Shown piece by piece: positions 14,761-24,089 of a stretch of 64,000 nt of DNA. A program made the position numbers and the translations under genes. This DNA is from Nocardioides ferulae (GTDB lineage Bacteria; Actinomycetota; Actinomycetes; Propionibacteriales; Nocardioidaceae): positions 1 through 64,000 of the forward strand of contig NZ_QZVR01000001.1 in the NCBI RefSeq assembly GCF_003660455.1, given 5' to 3'. Below the pieces are notes generated by a model, which did not search any database, was not told the origin of the DNA, and saw only the letters and a list, made by a program, of their open reading frames with translations. Numbering within the stretch: position 1 is the first letter of the stretch; every line of letters starts with the position of its first letter.

Positions 14761-17459
14761 CCGTCACCCCCGTCCCCGTGAGCATCCCCCACGCCGCCAC
14801 CGCCGAGGAGGTGGCCGCGGCCCTGGAGGTGAACGTCGCGCACGGCCTGAGCAGCGAGGAGGCCCGGGCGCGTCTGGACCGGTTCGGACCCAACCAGCTC
14901 GCCGAGCCCGTACGCCGAGGAGTGCTGCTGCGCTTCCTCGACCAGTTCCGCAGCGTGCTGATCCTCGTGCTGATCGGGGCCGCGGTCCTCGCGGGCCTGG
15001 TGGGCGAGGTCAAGGACACGATTGTCATCGCCGTGGTGCTGGTCATCAACGCCAGCATCGGCTTCTTTCAGGAGCAGCGTGCCGAGAAGAGCCTCGAGGC
15101 GCTGCGCAACATGCTGAGCCCGTCGGCCCGGATCCGCCGCGACGGGCGCACCCTCGTCGCCGACGCCGGCGACCTCGTGCCTGGCGACGTCGTCCTGTTG
15201 GAGGCGGGCGACCGCGTGCCGGCGGACGCCCGGCTGGTCCTGGCCTCCTCGGTGGAGGTCGACGAGTCGGCGCTCACCGGCGAGTCCCAGCCCGTCCCCA
15301 AGCGGTCCGACGCGACCGCGGAGCAGGACGCGCCCCTCGCGGACCGCGAGGGCATGGTCCACATGAACACCGCTCTCACCCGCGGGCGGGCGGAGGCGGT
15401 GGTCACCGCCACCGGCATGCAGACCTCCGTCGGCGCCATCGCCGAGATGCTCTCCTCCGGTGAGGAGCCGCAGACCCCGCTCCAGCGCCAGCTCGACACC
15501 CTGGGCAAGCGACTGGCCGTGCTCGGCCTGGTCGCCGTGACGATCTACGTCGCGCTGGCCCTTGCGCGGGGCGAGGCCCCTGCCGACATCGCGTTGCGGG
15601 CCGTGGCGCTCGCGGTCGCGACCGTGCCGGAGGGCCTGCCGGCCGTGCTGGCCCTCACGCTCGCGCTGGGCGTGCACCGGATGGCGAAGCGCAACGCGAT
15701 CGTCAAGCGGCTGGCCTCGGTCGAGACGCTGGGCTCGGCCACGGTCATCTGCAGCGACAAGACCGGCACCCTCACCCTTAACGAGATGACCGTCCGCGAG
15801 GTGCTCGTGGGTGACCTCGCGCTGACCGTGCACGGCCAGGGCTACGACACCGAGGGCGAGGTCCTCGACGCCCGCGGCGAGCCGGCCACCCTGCCACCGC
15901 TCCTCCTCGACGCGCTGGCCCTGTGCAGCGACGCCGAGCTCACGGACGATGGTGAGGGGGACGGGATCATCGGCGACCCGACCGAAGGTGCCCTGGTCGT
16001 GCTGGCGGCCAAGGCCGGGCTCGACGTGACGGCGCGCCGCGCAGAGTGGCCCCGCTCGGCGGAGATCCCGTTCGACGCCGACTACAAGTACATGGTCACC
16101 TACCACGACGAGGGACCCGCGTCGCGCCTGCTGGTCAAGGGTGCGGCCGACGTGCTGCTGCGGCGCTGCGACGCGTGGCTGCTCGGGGACGACGAGATCG
16201 AGCTGACCTCGTCCGACCGGGACCGGCTCGACGACGCCATCGCGACGATGGGGGAGCGCGGGCTGCGCGTGCTCGCGGTGGCCACCCGCCTCGTGGAGTC
16301 GCCCTCGTCCACCGAGCCCCACTCCGATGTGTCGCGGCTGACCCTGCTCGGCCTGCTCGGCATCGCCGACCCACCGCGGCCCGAGGCGATGTCGGCCGTG
16401 GCCCTGTGCCACCGGGCCGGGGTGGCGGTCAAGATGATCACCGGCGACCATGTCGCCACCGCCGTCGCCATCGCCCGCGAGCTGGGCATCGAGGGCCGCG
16501 CGATGACCGGAGCTGAGCTCGCCGAGCTGACGACCGACGAGCTCGCCGAGGTCGTCGACGAGGTGACCGTCTTCGCCCGGGTGGCGCCGGAGCACAAGGT
16601 CGCCATCGTCAAGGCGCTCACCGCGCGCGGTCACGTCGTGGCCATGACCGGCGACGGCGTCAACGACGCGGCCGCGCTGCGCTCGGCGCACATCGGCGTG
16701 GCCATGGGGCGTACGGGCACCGAGGTCACCAAGGAGGCGGGCGACGTCATCCTCACCGACGACAACTTCGCCACCATCGTCGGCGCGGTCGAGGAGGGCC
16801 GATCGATCTACGACAACGTGGTCAAGTTCGTGCGCTTCCAGCTCTCGACCAACATGGGAGCGATCTCGACCTTCCTCGGCGCCTCCGTGATGGGCCTGCC
16901 GGCTCCGCTGACCGCCGTGCAGATCCTGTGGGTCAACATCATCATGGACGGCCCACCCGCCATGGCGCTGGGCGTGGACCCCGCCCGACCCGGGATCATG
17001 TCCGAGCCCCCGCGCCGCAGCGGCGACCAGATCCTCTCCCCGGCACGATTGGTCCGCTTGGCCCGCGTGGGACTGGTGATGGCCATCGGCACCCTCGCCG
17101 TCCTGCTCCTCGCACGCGACGAGTGGGGCGATGAGGTCAGCCTGACCATGGCCTTCACCACGTTCGTGCTCTTCCAGCTCGTCAACGCGCTCAACGCACG
17201 TGCGGAGCACACGACCGTGTTCGCGCGTCACACCTTCACCAACCGGTGGCTGTGGGCGTCGCTGGCCACGGTGGCGCTCCTGCACATCGCGGCCGTGCAC
17301 ACGCCGTGGGGCCAGGCCATCTTCGACACCGTCGCCCTCAGCGCGGCCCAGTGGTTGGTGTGCGTGGGCGTCGCGCTCTCGGTGCTCGTCGTGGAGGAGC
17401 TGGTCAAGCTCGGTACCAGGTTGGGGGCACGGAAGCCACCAGAGGTGGCCCGTGGCTGA
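14757..17459 (+). CDS. P2-type cation ATPase (Ca2+/Mn2+ pump type)
   Basis: A 900-residue pump with the full set of P-type motifs: LTGES in the actuator domain, PEGLP in helix 4 (291-295), phosphorylated Asp334 in DKTGTLT, and a GDGVND hinge. Of the SERCA ligands, site II is kept (Glu292, Asn727, Asp731 in WVNIIMDGPP) plus Asn699, but the site I Glu of helix 5 is Ala702. This one-site pattern is that of PMR1/PMCA/LMCA1-like Ca2+ pumps, several of which also move Mn2+. Bacterial P-ATPases of this class are known targets of yybP-ykoY riboswitches. It is joined to subunit B by ATGA, so it is read from riboswitch 3. Substrate is inferred. Confidence 0.88.
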   Translation: MTVTPVPVSIPHAATAEEVAAALEVNVAHGLSSEEARARLDRFGPNQLAEPVRRGVLLRFLDQFRSVLILVLIGAAVLAGLVGEVKDTIVIAVVLVINASIGFFQEQRAEKSLEALRNMLSPSARIRRDGRTLVADAGDLVPGDVVLLEAGDRVPADARLVLASSVEVDESALTGESQPVPKRSDATAEQDAPLADREGMVHMNTALTRGRAEAVVTATGMQTSVGAIAEMLSSGEEPQTPLQRQLDTLGKRLAVLGLVAVTIYVALALARGEAPADIALRAVALAVATVPEGLPAVLALTLALGVHRMAKRNAIVKRLASVETLGSATVICSDKTGTLTLNEMTVREVLVGDLALTVHGQGYDTEGEVLDARGEPATLPPLLLDALALCSDAELTDDGEGDGIIGDPTEGALVVLAAKAGLDVTARRAEWPRSAEIPFDADYKYMVTYHDEGPASRLLVKGAADVLLRRCDAWLLGDDEIELTSSDRDRLDDAIATMGERGLRVLAVATRLVESPSSTEPHSDVSRLTLLGLLGIADPPRPEAMSAVALCHRAGVAVKMITGDHVATAVAIARELGIEGRAMTGAELAELTTDELAEVVDEVTVFARVAPEHKVAIVKALTARGHVVAMTGDGVNDAAALRSAHIGVAMGRTGTEVTKEAGDVILTDDNFATIVGAVEEGRSIYDNVVKFVRFQLSTNMGAISTFLGASVMGLPAPLTAVQILWVNIIMDGPPAMALGVDPARPGIMSEPPRRSGDQILSPARLVRLARVGLVMAIGTLAVLLLARDEWGDEVSLTMAFTTFVLFQLVNALNARAEHTTVFARHTFTNRWLWASLATVALLHIAAVHTPWGQAIFDTVALSAAQWLVCVGVALSVLVVEELVKLGTRLGARKPPEVARG

Positions 17460-17862
17460 GAAGGCACAGCCGGCGGCCCTCCCGGACGAGACCGGTCACG
17501 AAGATCAGGCGCGACTCCCCGACGATCGCGGGCCCGACCCCTCGCCCGACCTCGGTGGTCCGACGCAGCCAGCAGTGAGGGTACCCGCGCCCCACCCAGC
17601 ACGCTCCCGGCCGACTCCGGGCGCACCGCGGACGCCTGCTCGGGCGCAGCAACCGCGGGGAGCGCCCGACGCGCCCGAGCCACCATTGGAGCCGTCAGCG
17701 GTGTTCATGCGTGCCGTCGCCGGCGGAGTGGTCGCAGTTCTTGGCGCGGCGCGCGACTATCCGACCAGTGTCAGTGCAGCATGGTTGCCGGCGGCATGGG
17801 CATCGCTCTCGGTGCGCCGATGCAGACCGTGCGAAGCGCCGCGAAGCGCCCGAGAAGGAGGC
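17460..17862 (+). other. 403-nt gap between P-ATPase and exchanger
   Basis: An open frame could run from GTG 17452 (overlapping the P-ATPase stop) to 17964, 170 codons, very rich in Pro, Ala and Arg and with more A/T in third positions than the neighbours; I do not believe it is a clear gene. No yybP-ykoY loops, strong promoter or terminator could be recognised. The tandem GCGAAGCGCC GCGAAGCGCC (17831-17850) lies just ahead of the GAAGGAG site used by the next small ORF. Confidence 0.4.
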
Positions 17863-17964
17863 ATGATCGTGGTAGGTGAGCGATGGACCGACCACCTCAT
17901 CGGCGACCACTCGTCGGTCGGTCAGCGGAGGCGGGGCCGGGCACGGCCTCGAGTGAGACGGTGA
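17863..17964 (+). CDS. 33-residue ORF coupled to the CaCA exchanger
   Basis: A good ribosome-binding site (GAGAAGGAG, 17852-17860) stands too close for the exchanger but fits ATG 17863 or the in-frame GTG 17869. The frame encodes 33 residues ending in an Arg-rich tail, and its TGA overlaps the exchanger's GTG (GTGA, 17961-17964). It has exactly the same length as the leader ORF of the V-ATPase operon, but no sequence similarity. It may serve translational coupling only, or be the true N-terminal region of nothing else; function unknown. Confidence 0.35.
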   Translation: MIVVGERWTDHLIGDHSSVGQRRRGRARPRVRR

Positions 17965-19049
17965 CCGCAGCGAACGCCGCGTTCCTCCTGGTCGGGCTGG
18001 TCGTCCTTGTCGGAGGTGGAGAACTGCTCGTGCGAGGAGCCGCGGGCCTCGCACGACGTCTCGGCCTCTCCTCCTTGGTCATCGGGCTCACCGTGGTGGC
18101 CTTCTCGACCTCCTCCCCGGAGCTCGCCGTCACCGTCGGCGCAGTCCTCGAGGGACAACCTGACCTAGCCGTCGGCAACGTCGTGGGCAGCAACATCGTC
18201 AACGTGCTGTTGATCCTCGGCGCCTCGGCGCTGCTCTTGCCGTTGACGGTTCGCGCCCAGCTGATCCGCCTCGACGTCCCGGTCATGGTCGCGGCTTCGA
18301 TCGGACTGCTGCTGTTGTCGCTGGATGGCCGCCTCGGCCTCGGCGACGGGCTGCTTCTGCTCATCGGGATCGTCGCCTACACCGCGGTGTCGGTCCTCGT
18401 GGGGCGACGCACCTCACCGAAGGACCCCCCGTCGTCGGTAAGTGACGCCGACCGGCCACTGTGGCTGCAGCTCGCGGCGGTGGCCGGCGGGGTGGCCCTG
18501 CTGGTCGCCGGCGCCCAACTGCTGGTGGAGGGTGCTGTGGGCATCGCCGAGGGGTTCGGGGTGAGCGGCCTGGTGATCGGGCTGACGGTCGTCGCTGTAG
18601 GCACCTCTCTGCCGGAGCTGGCGACGTCGCTGATCGCGGTCCGTCGCGGTGAACGGGACCTGGCGGTCGGCAACATCGTGGGCAGCAACATCTTCAACAT
18701 CGCCGCTGTCTTGGGTATCGCCGCCGTGGTGGCCGACGACGGGGTGCCGGTCGCCCGGGCGGCGGTCGCGCTCGACATCCCGCTCATGGTCGCGACCGCA
18801 ATCGCCCTGCTGCCGGTGGCCTTCACCGGGATGGCCATCGCCCGCTGGGAGGGAGCCCTGTTCCTTGCTCTGTACGCCGCGTTCACCGCCTACCTGGTGC
18901 TGGCGGCCACCGAGCACGACGCGCTCGACGGCTTCACCGTCGTGATGGCAGGGTTCACCCTGCCCCTGGTCGCGATCACCTTGATCGTTCTCGTGTCCTA
19001 CGAGGCCGGTCGGCGCCGGGCCGCCGGCGAGCCGTTCGTGCCCTCCTGA
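17961..19049 (+). CDS. CaCA family Na+(H+)/Ca2+ exchanger (YrbG type)
   Basis: A 362-residue membrane antiporter of the CaCA family. Both alpha repeats are present: FSTSSPELAVTV with NVVGSNIVN (~52-80) and VGTSLPELATS with NIVGSNIFN (~213-244). These pore-lining repeats with Glu and Asn ligands bind Ca2+ and Na+. It has about ten membrane helices and a short basic tail. The chosen GTG 17961 gives the usual start just before the first helix. Lying between a Ca2+/Mn2+-type P-ATPase and the Mrp antiporter, it would couple cation extrusion to the Na+ or H+ gradient (inference). Some CaCA proteins also carry Mn2+. Confidence 0.9.
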   Translation: MTAANAAFLLVGLVVLVGGGELLVRGAAGLARRLGLSSLVIGLTVVAFSTSSPELAVTVGAVLEGQPDLAVGNVVGSNIVNVLLILGASALLLPLTVRAQLIRLDVPVMVAASIGLLLLSLDGRLGLGDGLLLLIGIVAYTAVSVLVGRRTSPKDPPSSVSDADRPLWLQLAAVAGGVALLVAGAQLLVEGAVGIAEGFGVSGLVIGLTVVAVGTSLPELATSLIAVRRGERDLAVGNIVGSNIFNIAAVLGIAAVVADDGVPVARAAVALDIPLMVATAIALLPVAFTGMAIARWEGALFLALYAAFTAYLVLAATEHDALDGFTVVMAGFTLPLVAITLIVLVSYEAGRRRAAGEPFVPS

Positions 19050-19091
19050 CCGCCCCGTGACCCTCGACCGTTACCACCCCAGGAGGCTGGC

Positions 19092-21824
19092 GTGCTGCTC
19101 GCTCTGGGCGTCCTGACCGCGATGGCGGTCCTGTCGCCGGTCCTGGCCCGTCGAGGCTGCGGCCGGGAGCTCGGCTACCTGCTGGCGGCAAGCTTCCTCG
19201 GGGTCGCGGCCGTGATTGCCGCTCAGGTGCCGCGGATCCTCGATGGCGGCACGGTCGAGACATCGGTCGAGTGGCTGCCGTCGCTGGGGGTCACCTTCGC
19301 GCTGCGGCTCGACGGACTCTCGTCGCTGTTCGCGTTGATGGTGCTCGGGGTGGGCGCCCTCATCCTGGCCTACTGCCCTCGCTATCTCGGCCCCCAGGAT
19401 CCCCACGGGGCGGTCTACGGACTGCTCACCCTCTTCGCTGCCGCCATGCTCGGACTGGTGCTCGCAGCAGACGTGGTGCTGCTGTTCGTGTTCTGGGAGG
19501 CCACCACTTTCTGCTCCTTCCTGCTGCTCGGGCTGGCAGGCGGCAAGGCCACCCGGCCAGCCCGGCGAGCACTGCTGATCACCGCCGCGGGTGGCCTGGC
19601 CCTCCTGGTCGCGGTGGTGCTGCTCACCGCCGTCACCGGCAGCACCGTGATCAGCGACATCGTGGCCGACCGCGAGGTGATCCTCGAGTCCCCCTTGGCG
19701 CTGCCAATCGGGGCGCTGGTCGCCTTCGCCGCCTTCACCAAGTCAGCCCAGGTGCCGCTGCACTTCTGGTTGCCCGGCGCGATGGTGGCCATGACCCCGG
19801 TCAGCGCCTTCCTGCATGCAGCGACCATGGTCAAGGCCGGGGTGTACCTACTGATGCGGGTCTCGCCCATCTTCGCCGGCCTACCGGCCTGGTCGGCGCT
19901 CCTGGTCTCGGTCGGACTGACCTCGGCACTGTGGGGCGCCTTCATGGCCTTGCGGCAACACGACTTGAAGGCCATCCTCGCCCATTCAACGGTCAGCCAG
20001 CTCGGATTGCTGGTCGCCGCCATCGGTGTCGGCACCTCGATCGCGCTCGCCGCCGCGATGCTCCACACCATCGCCCACGCGTTGTTCAAGGCCACCCTGT
20101 TCATGCTCATCGGCATCATCGACAAAGAGGCCGGTAGCCGCGACATCAGAAAGCTGTCCGGACTGTGGCGGGTGATGCCGGTGACAGCAACAATGACGGC
20201 CCTGGCCGGCCTGTCAATGGCCGGCATCGTGCCCATGCTCGGCTTCGTGAGCAAGGAGTACCTCTTCCAAGGCTTCTTCCAGACCGACTTCGCCCCCGCA
20301 GCCGGCGTGGTCGCCGGCGCGATCGCCGTCGCAGCCTCGGCCCTCACCGCCGCCTACGGTCTGCGGATCTTCTACGGCGCCTTCGGCGGCACCCGGCAAC
20401 CAGGCCTTTACGAGCCATCACCGGCGTTCCTGGCGCCCGCCGCGGTCGCAGCGCTGACCGGTCTGCTCCTGGGGCCGGGCATCGACCTCCTCAACCCGCT
20501 CGTGGCGCGCGCCGGCGCCGATGTCGTCCCCGGGCAACCGCTGGCGGCCTTTGAGTTCTGGCACGGGTTGAGCCCCGAGATCGTCATGTCGGGCATCGCG
20601 ATCAGTACCGGGCTGCTGCTCTTCCTGCGCCGACACCACGTCGATCGACTGCTGGACCGGATCGCGGTTCCCGACGCCGGCGCCGCCTTCGACCGGGGCC
20701 ACGCCAGGCTGATCTCCTTCGGCTACCGAATCGGGCAGCCCGACCGAGCGGACGGCACGGTCAATCACCTGGTTCGGCCCCTGCTCGGCGCACTCGGACT
20801 CGCGTTAGTCGGCTTCCTCGCGGTCCGCGACCTCCCCGAGGTGCGACCCTCCGACACCGCCGCGGACTGGGTGGTGGCAGGCTTGGTCGCCCTCGGCGTC
20901 GCGGCCACCCTGGCCACCCGCAACACGCTGGCGGCGCTGGCATCCCTCGGCTTCGTCGGTCTCCTCATGGCGGCACTGTTCGTGAGTGCCGGTGCGCCGG
21001 ATGTCGCGCTGACCCTGGTGCTGGTGGAGGTGCTGACCGCCGTCGTCGTGGTCTGGGTGCTGCGCCGGTTGCCAACACGCTTGCCGGCCGTGGAGCGGCG
21101 TCGCCTGTGGGGGGCCGGGATGCTCGCGATCGCCTGCGGGCTGGCTGCTGCGTCTGCGACGTACGCCCTGACCGGCCGGCGAAGTGCCTCGGTGGCATCG
21201 GAGTACTTCCTCGACAACGCCGAGGCAGCCACGGGGGGCACCAACGTGGTCAACACCATCCTGGTGGACTTCCGGGCGATGGACACACTCGGCGAGGCGG
21301 TCGTCCTGGCGGTGGTGGCGATTGGGCTGCTGGCCCTCCTCGGCCCCGCCGGCGGGGGCGTGGCCGAGCCAAGGGCTTCAACTCAGGACCGTGACAGCGC
21401 CGCCGCCGAAGTGTTCCTCCAGGCCAGCGCCCGGCTGGTCGTGCCGGGTGCCGCCCTGGTGGCCGCCTACCTGCTCTACGTCGGCCACGACGCGCCCGGC
21501 GGTGGCTTCATCGCCGCTCTAGTCGCCGGGGCCGCGGCCGCGGTCCACCAGCTGGCCCACGGACAGCTGCCGCGGTGGCTGGGACCCGAGCAACTGGTGG
21601 GTTGCGGGATTCTGGTCTGCGTGGGCACCGCGACGCTGGCGCTGGCGATGGGCGAGGCCGTGCTGGCCCCATTCAAGCTGCCCGGATTGGAGGTCCTCGG
21701 CGTCGGTTCGGCGCTGATCTTCGACATCGGCGTCATGCTCATGGTTCTCGGCATGCTGGTGGCCGCCCTGGACCGATTCGGAGCCGACACCCGTCGATCC
21801 GACCCGCTGAAGGTGCACCCATGA
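19092..21824 (+). CDS. mrpA: Mrp antiporter subunits A and B fused
   Basis: A 910-residue fusion. Residues 1-~560 are the NuoL-like MrpA core (HFWLPGAMVAMTPVSAFLHAATMVKAGVYL is the proton-pathway signature around 220-250). A DUF4040 segment follows (~584-660), then the MrpA C-terminal/MbhE-like part (~700-760), and finally MrpB (~774-905, HDAPGGGFIAALVAGA). Mrp complexes exchange cytoplasmic Na+ for external H+. AGGAGG precedes GTG 19092, 42 bases after the exchanger stop. Fused A-B occurs in actinobacteria. It overlaps mrpC by ATGA. Confidence 0.93.
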   Translation: MLLALGVLTAMAVLSPVLARRGCGRELGYLLAASFLGVAAVIAAQVPRILDGGTVETSVEWLPSLGVTFALRLDGLSSLFALMVLGVGALILAYCPRYLGPQDPHGAVYGLLTLFAAAMLGLVLAADVVLLFVFWEATTFCSFLLLGLAGGKATRPARRALLITAAGGLALLVAVVLLTAVTGSTVISDIVADREVILESPLALPIGALVAFAAFTKSAQVPLHFWLPGAMVAMTPVSAFLHAATMVKAGVYLLMRVSPIFAGLPAWSALLVSVGLTSALWGAFMALRQHDLKAILAHSTVSQLGLLVAAIGVGTSIALAAAMLHTIAHALFKATLFMLIGIIDKEAGSRDIRKLSGLWRVMPVTATMTALAGLSMAGIVPMLGFVSKEYLFQGFFQTDFAPAAGVVAGAIAVAASALTAAYGLRIFYGAFGGTRQPGLYEPSPAFLAPAAVAALTGLLLGPGIDLLNPLVARAGADVVPGQPLAAFEFWHGLSPEIVMSGIAISTGLLLFLRRHHVDRLLDRIAVPDAGAAFDRGHARLISFGYRIGQPDRADGTVNHLVRPLLGALGLALVGFLAVRDLPEVRPSDTAADWVVAGLVALGVAATLATRNTLAALASLGFVGLLMAALFVSAGAPDVALTLVLVEVLTAVVVVWVLRRLPTRLPAVERRRLWGAGMLAIACGLAAASATYALTGRRSASVASEYFLDNAEAATGGTNVVNTILVDFRAMDTLGEAVVLAVVAIGLLALLGPAGGGVAEPRASTQDRDSAAAEVFLQASARLVVPGAALVAAYLLYVGHDAPGGGFIAALVAGAAAAVHQLAHGQLPRWLGPEQLVGCGILVCVGTATLALAMGEAVLAPFKLPGLEVLGVGSALIFDIGVMLMVLGMLVAALDRFGADTRRSDPLKVHP

Positions 21825-22165
21825 CCGCGGCGATCGTCGTCGGCGTGCTGGTCGCCGGTGGGGTGTGGTTCCTGGCGCAGCCAGGTCTGCTGCGAGTGAT
21901 CTTTGGCTTCGTGCTCCTGGGGCACGGCGTCAACGTGCTGATCCTGGCGTCGGGTGGCCTCGATCGTCGTGGGGCGCCATTCGTGGGCGAGGGGGTCGAG
22001 GACGTCGCCGCCGCAGCTGATCCCTTGCCGCAAGCCTTCGTGCTGACCGCGGTCGTAATCGCTTTCGGGGTCACTGTCTATCTGTTGGGGCTGCTACGTG
22101 CGGAGTCCACCGCCGGTGACGACAGCGATGACGATAGCCAGGACGACGTGGAGGCCGGCCCGTGA
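21821..22165 (+). CDS. mrpC: Mrp antiporter subunit C
   Basis: A 114-residue NuoK-like subunit with three membrane helices. The GFVLLGHGVNVLIL stretch in the second helix and the DPLPQAFVLTAVVIAFGV segment in the third are the family hallmarks, including the PQALVLTAIVI-type motif. The C-terminus is short, acidic and Asp-rich. ATG 21821 overlaps the mrpA stop and the gene's stop overlaps the mrpD GTG, so stoichiometric expression is likely. It forms part of the ion path between MrpA and MrpD. Confidence 0.93.
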   Translation: MTAAIVVGVLVAGGVWFLAQPGLLRVIFGFVLLGHGVNVLILASGGLDRRGAPFVGEGVEDVAAAADPLPQAFVLTAVVIAFGVTVYLLGLLRAESTAGDDSDDDSQDDVEAGP

Positions 22166-23709
22166 CGCCCGTGCTGCTCGCGCTGCCAGTCCTCGCCCCG
22201 CTGGGGGCCGCAGGCCTGCTGGTGCTGTGGTCGCGAAATCACCTTGGCGGCTCACCGGCGGTGCCTCGGGTCGTCGGCTGGGGCGTCACCGCGACCGTGC
22301 TCGCCGTGTCGGTGACGCTGCTGACCGACACCCTCGACGGGGAGGTGCAGACGCTGCAGCTGGGCGGCTGGCCGCCCGGCATCGCCATCGTGCTGGTCGC
22401 CGACGTCCTAGCTGCCCTCATGATGACGGTCACCGCGCTGTTGGTGCTGCTCAGCCTGGTCTTTGCCGCAGCCACCGGCGAGGACGACGGTCACATGATC
22501 GTGCTGGCGATGGTGCTGTCCACGGGCGTTTATGGCGCGGTGCTCACCGGCGATCTGTTCTCGCTGTTCGTGTTCGTCGAGATGATGCTGGTCCCGAGCT
22601 ACGTGCTCTTGATCCGATCCGGGGGACAGCGCAGGCTGGCAGCCGGGCAACGCTATGTCAGCGTCAACCTGCTCGCTTCGACCCTCTTCCTGGCTGGCGT
22701 CGGCCTGCTCTACGGCGTCACCGGCACCGTCAGCCTCGGCGAGCTCGCCGGGGCGGCGCGGGCCCCGGCGGCAGCCATCGCGACGGCGGTGGTGCTGCTC
22801 GCTCTGGGGATCAAGTCCGCAGTTGTGCCGTGGCACAGCTGGCTGCCTGGCAGCTACGCGGTAGCAGGGCCGGCGGTGGTCGTGCTGTTCTCCGGCTTGC
22901 TCACCAAGGTCGGCGTCTACGCGCTGTTCCGTGTCTACGCCGTGGTCTTCGACGGCGACCGACGTTGGTTGTGGGTGTTCCTGGTCCTTGCAGTGATCAC
23001 GATGGTGGTCGGGGTGCTGGCCGCGCTGGGGGAGCGCTCCATGCGATCGGTGCTGACCTTCCACATGGTCAGCCAGATCGGCTACATGCTGCTGGGGTTG
23101 GGGTTGTTCACGACTGCCGGGCTGTCAGCCGGGGTCTTCTTCCTCATCCAGTACGTCCTGGTCAAGGCGGCACTGCTGATGTGCGCCGGGGCCATCGAGG
23201 TCACCTATGGCACCGACGAGCTCCGTCGCCTGGGCGGACTGGGCCGGACCGAGCCCGCACTCGCGATTGCTTTCGGCGTCTCCGCCCTAGCTCTGGTCGG
23301 TGTGCCGCCGCTGTCCGGCTTCGTGGCCAAGCTGCACTTGGTGCAGGCTGCGGTCTCCGAGCAACACTACGTCGCAGTGGCAGCGGTGGCAGTCGTCAGC
23401 CTGCTCACGCTGACCTCGATGCTGAAGCTCTGGAACGCGGTCTTCACCGAGCCCGAACACTCGGCGCCACCGGACGCCGGCCGGCCGACTGCGTCCACAA
23501 GCGTTCTGGCCCCGGCACCTGCGGTTGCGCTGTTTCCGAAGGCCGGTCGGATCGCGCCGCGGCGCCTGCTGCTGGCCCCCATGCTCCTGCTCACCGGCTT
23601 GGCCGTCGTGCTCGGTCTCGCAGCGGAGCCGCTGCTCGAGGTCTGCGAACGAGCAGCCGAGGGCCTCATCGACGTTCGCGCCTACGTCGAGGCGGTGAGC
23701 TCACCGTGA
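22162..23709 (+). CDS. mrpD: Mrp antiporter subunit D
   Basis: A 515-residue NuoN/NuoM-like subunit with about 14 helices. The proton-translocation signature is seen in GIKSAVVPWHSWLPGSYAVAGPAVVVLFSGLLTKVGVYA (~215-255, with the key Lys residues), preceded by FVFVEMMLVPSYVLL carrying the conserved membrane Glu (~140). The C-terminal helix is preceded by a Pro/Thr linker (~435-465). It works with MrpA in Na+/H+ exchange. GTG 22162 overlaps mrpC. Confidence 0.93.
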   Translation: MTPVLLALPVLAPLGAAGLLVLWSRNHLGGSPAVPRVVGWGVTATVLAVSVTLLTDTLDGEVQTLQLGGWPPGIAIVLVADVLAALMMTVTALLVLLSLVFAAATGEDDGHMIVLAMVLSTGVYGAVLTGDLFSLFVFVEMMLVPSYVLLIRSGGQRRLAAGQRYVSVNLLASTLFLAGVGLLYGVTGTVSLGELAGAARAPAAAIATAVVLLALGIKSAVVPWHSWLPGSYAVAGPAVVVLFSGLLTKVGVYALFRVYAVVFDGDRRWLWVFLVLAVITMVVGVLAALGERSMRSVLTFHMVSQIGYMLLGLGLFTTAGLSAGVFFLIQYVLVKAALLMCAGAIEVTYGTDELRRLGGLGRTEPALAIAFGVSALALVGVPPLSGFVAKLHLVQAAVSEQHYVAVAAVAVVSLLTLTSMLKLWNAVFTEPEHSAPPDAGRPTASTSVLAPAPAVALFPKAGRIAPRRLLLAPMLLLTGLAVVLGLAAEPLLEVCERAAEGLIDVRAYVEAVSSP

Positions 23710-24089
23710 CCGGTCTTGGTGGCACTCGCGCCGTCCGCCTGGCGGTCCTCGCCGTGGCGTACGGGTGGCGCTTCCTCAAGGCCAACGCGCAGGTCGCGGC
23801 CACCGTATTGACGGGCCGGCCGCGGCTGGCGCCGGTCCTGGTCGTGGTGCGGCTGCGGTGCCGGACGCCCGCTGAGGTGGCTGCCTACATGGGTCTGATC
23901 ACCTTGACCCCCGGCACCATGGCCGTCTCGCTCACGCCTGACCGCACTCGGTTGCTCGTGCACGGAATGCACGCCCCCGACGTGGCCTCCTTCCGCGCAG
24001 ACCTGGCACACCTGGAAGAGCAGCTGCTGCGAGCCATGCGCCGGCCGGGGCGAAGCGAGGCGGCTTCGGACGAACAGAAAGCAGGGTGA
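23706..24089 (+). CDS. mrpE: Mrp antiporter subunit E
   Basis: A 127-residue subunit with an N-terminal membrane part and a soluble C-terminal domain. The conserved segment MGLITLTPGTMAVSL (~62-76) followed by a strand with LLVHGMHAPD (~81-90) is the MrpE signature (normally ITLTPGTL.V.......L.VH.L). It is slightly shorter than Bacillus MrpE because the N-terminal helices are reduced. It starts with GTG 23706 and overlaps mrpD and mrpF by GTGA. Confidence 0.9.
   Translation: MTGLGGTRAVRLAVLAVAYGWRFLKANAQVAATVLTGRPRLAPVLVVVRLRCRTPAEVAAYMGLITLTPGTMAVSLTPDRTRLLVHGMHAPDVASFRADLAHLEEQLLRAMRRPGRSEAASDEQKAG

Noticed and set aside
14556..17300. A 914-codon minus-strand frame opposite the P-ATPase
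   Set aside because: Same reason: it mirrors the P-ATPase gene, and the plus strand carries every P-type motif.
17460..17862. A sixth riboswitch before the CaCA gene
   Set aside because: Neither of the two conserved yybP-ykoY loops is present, and no other riboswitch class was recognised.
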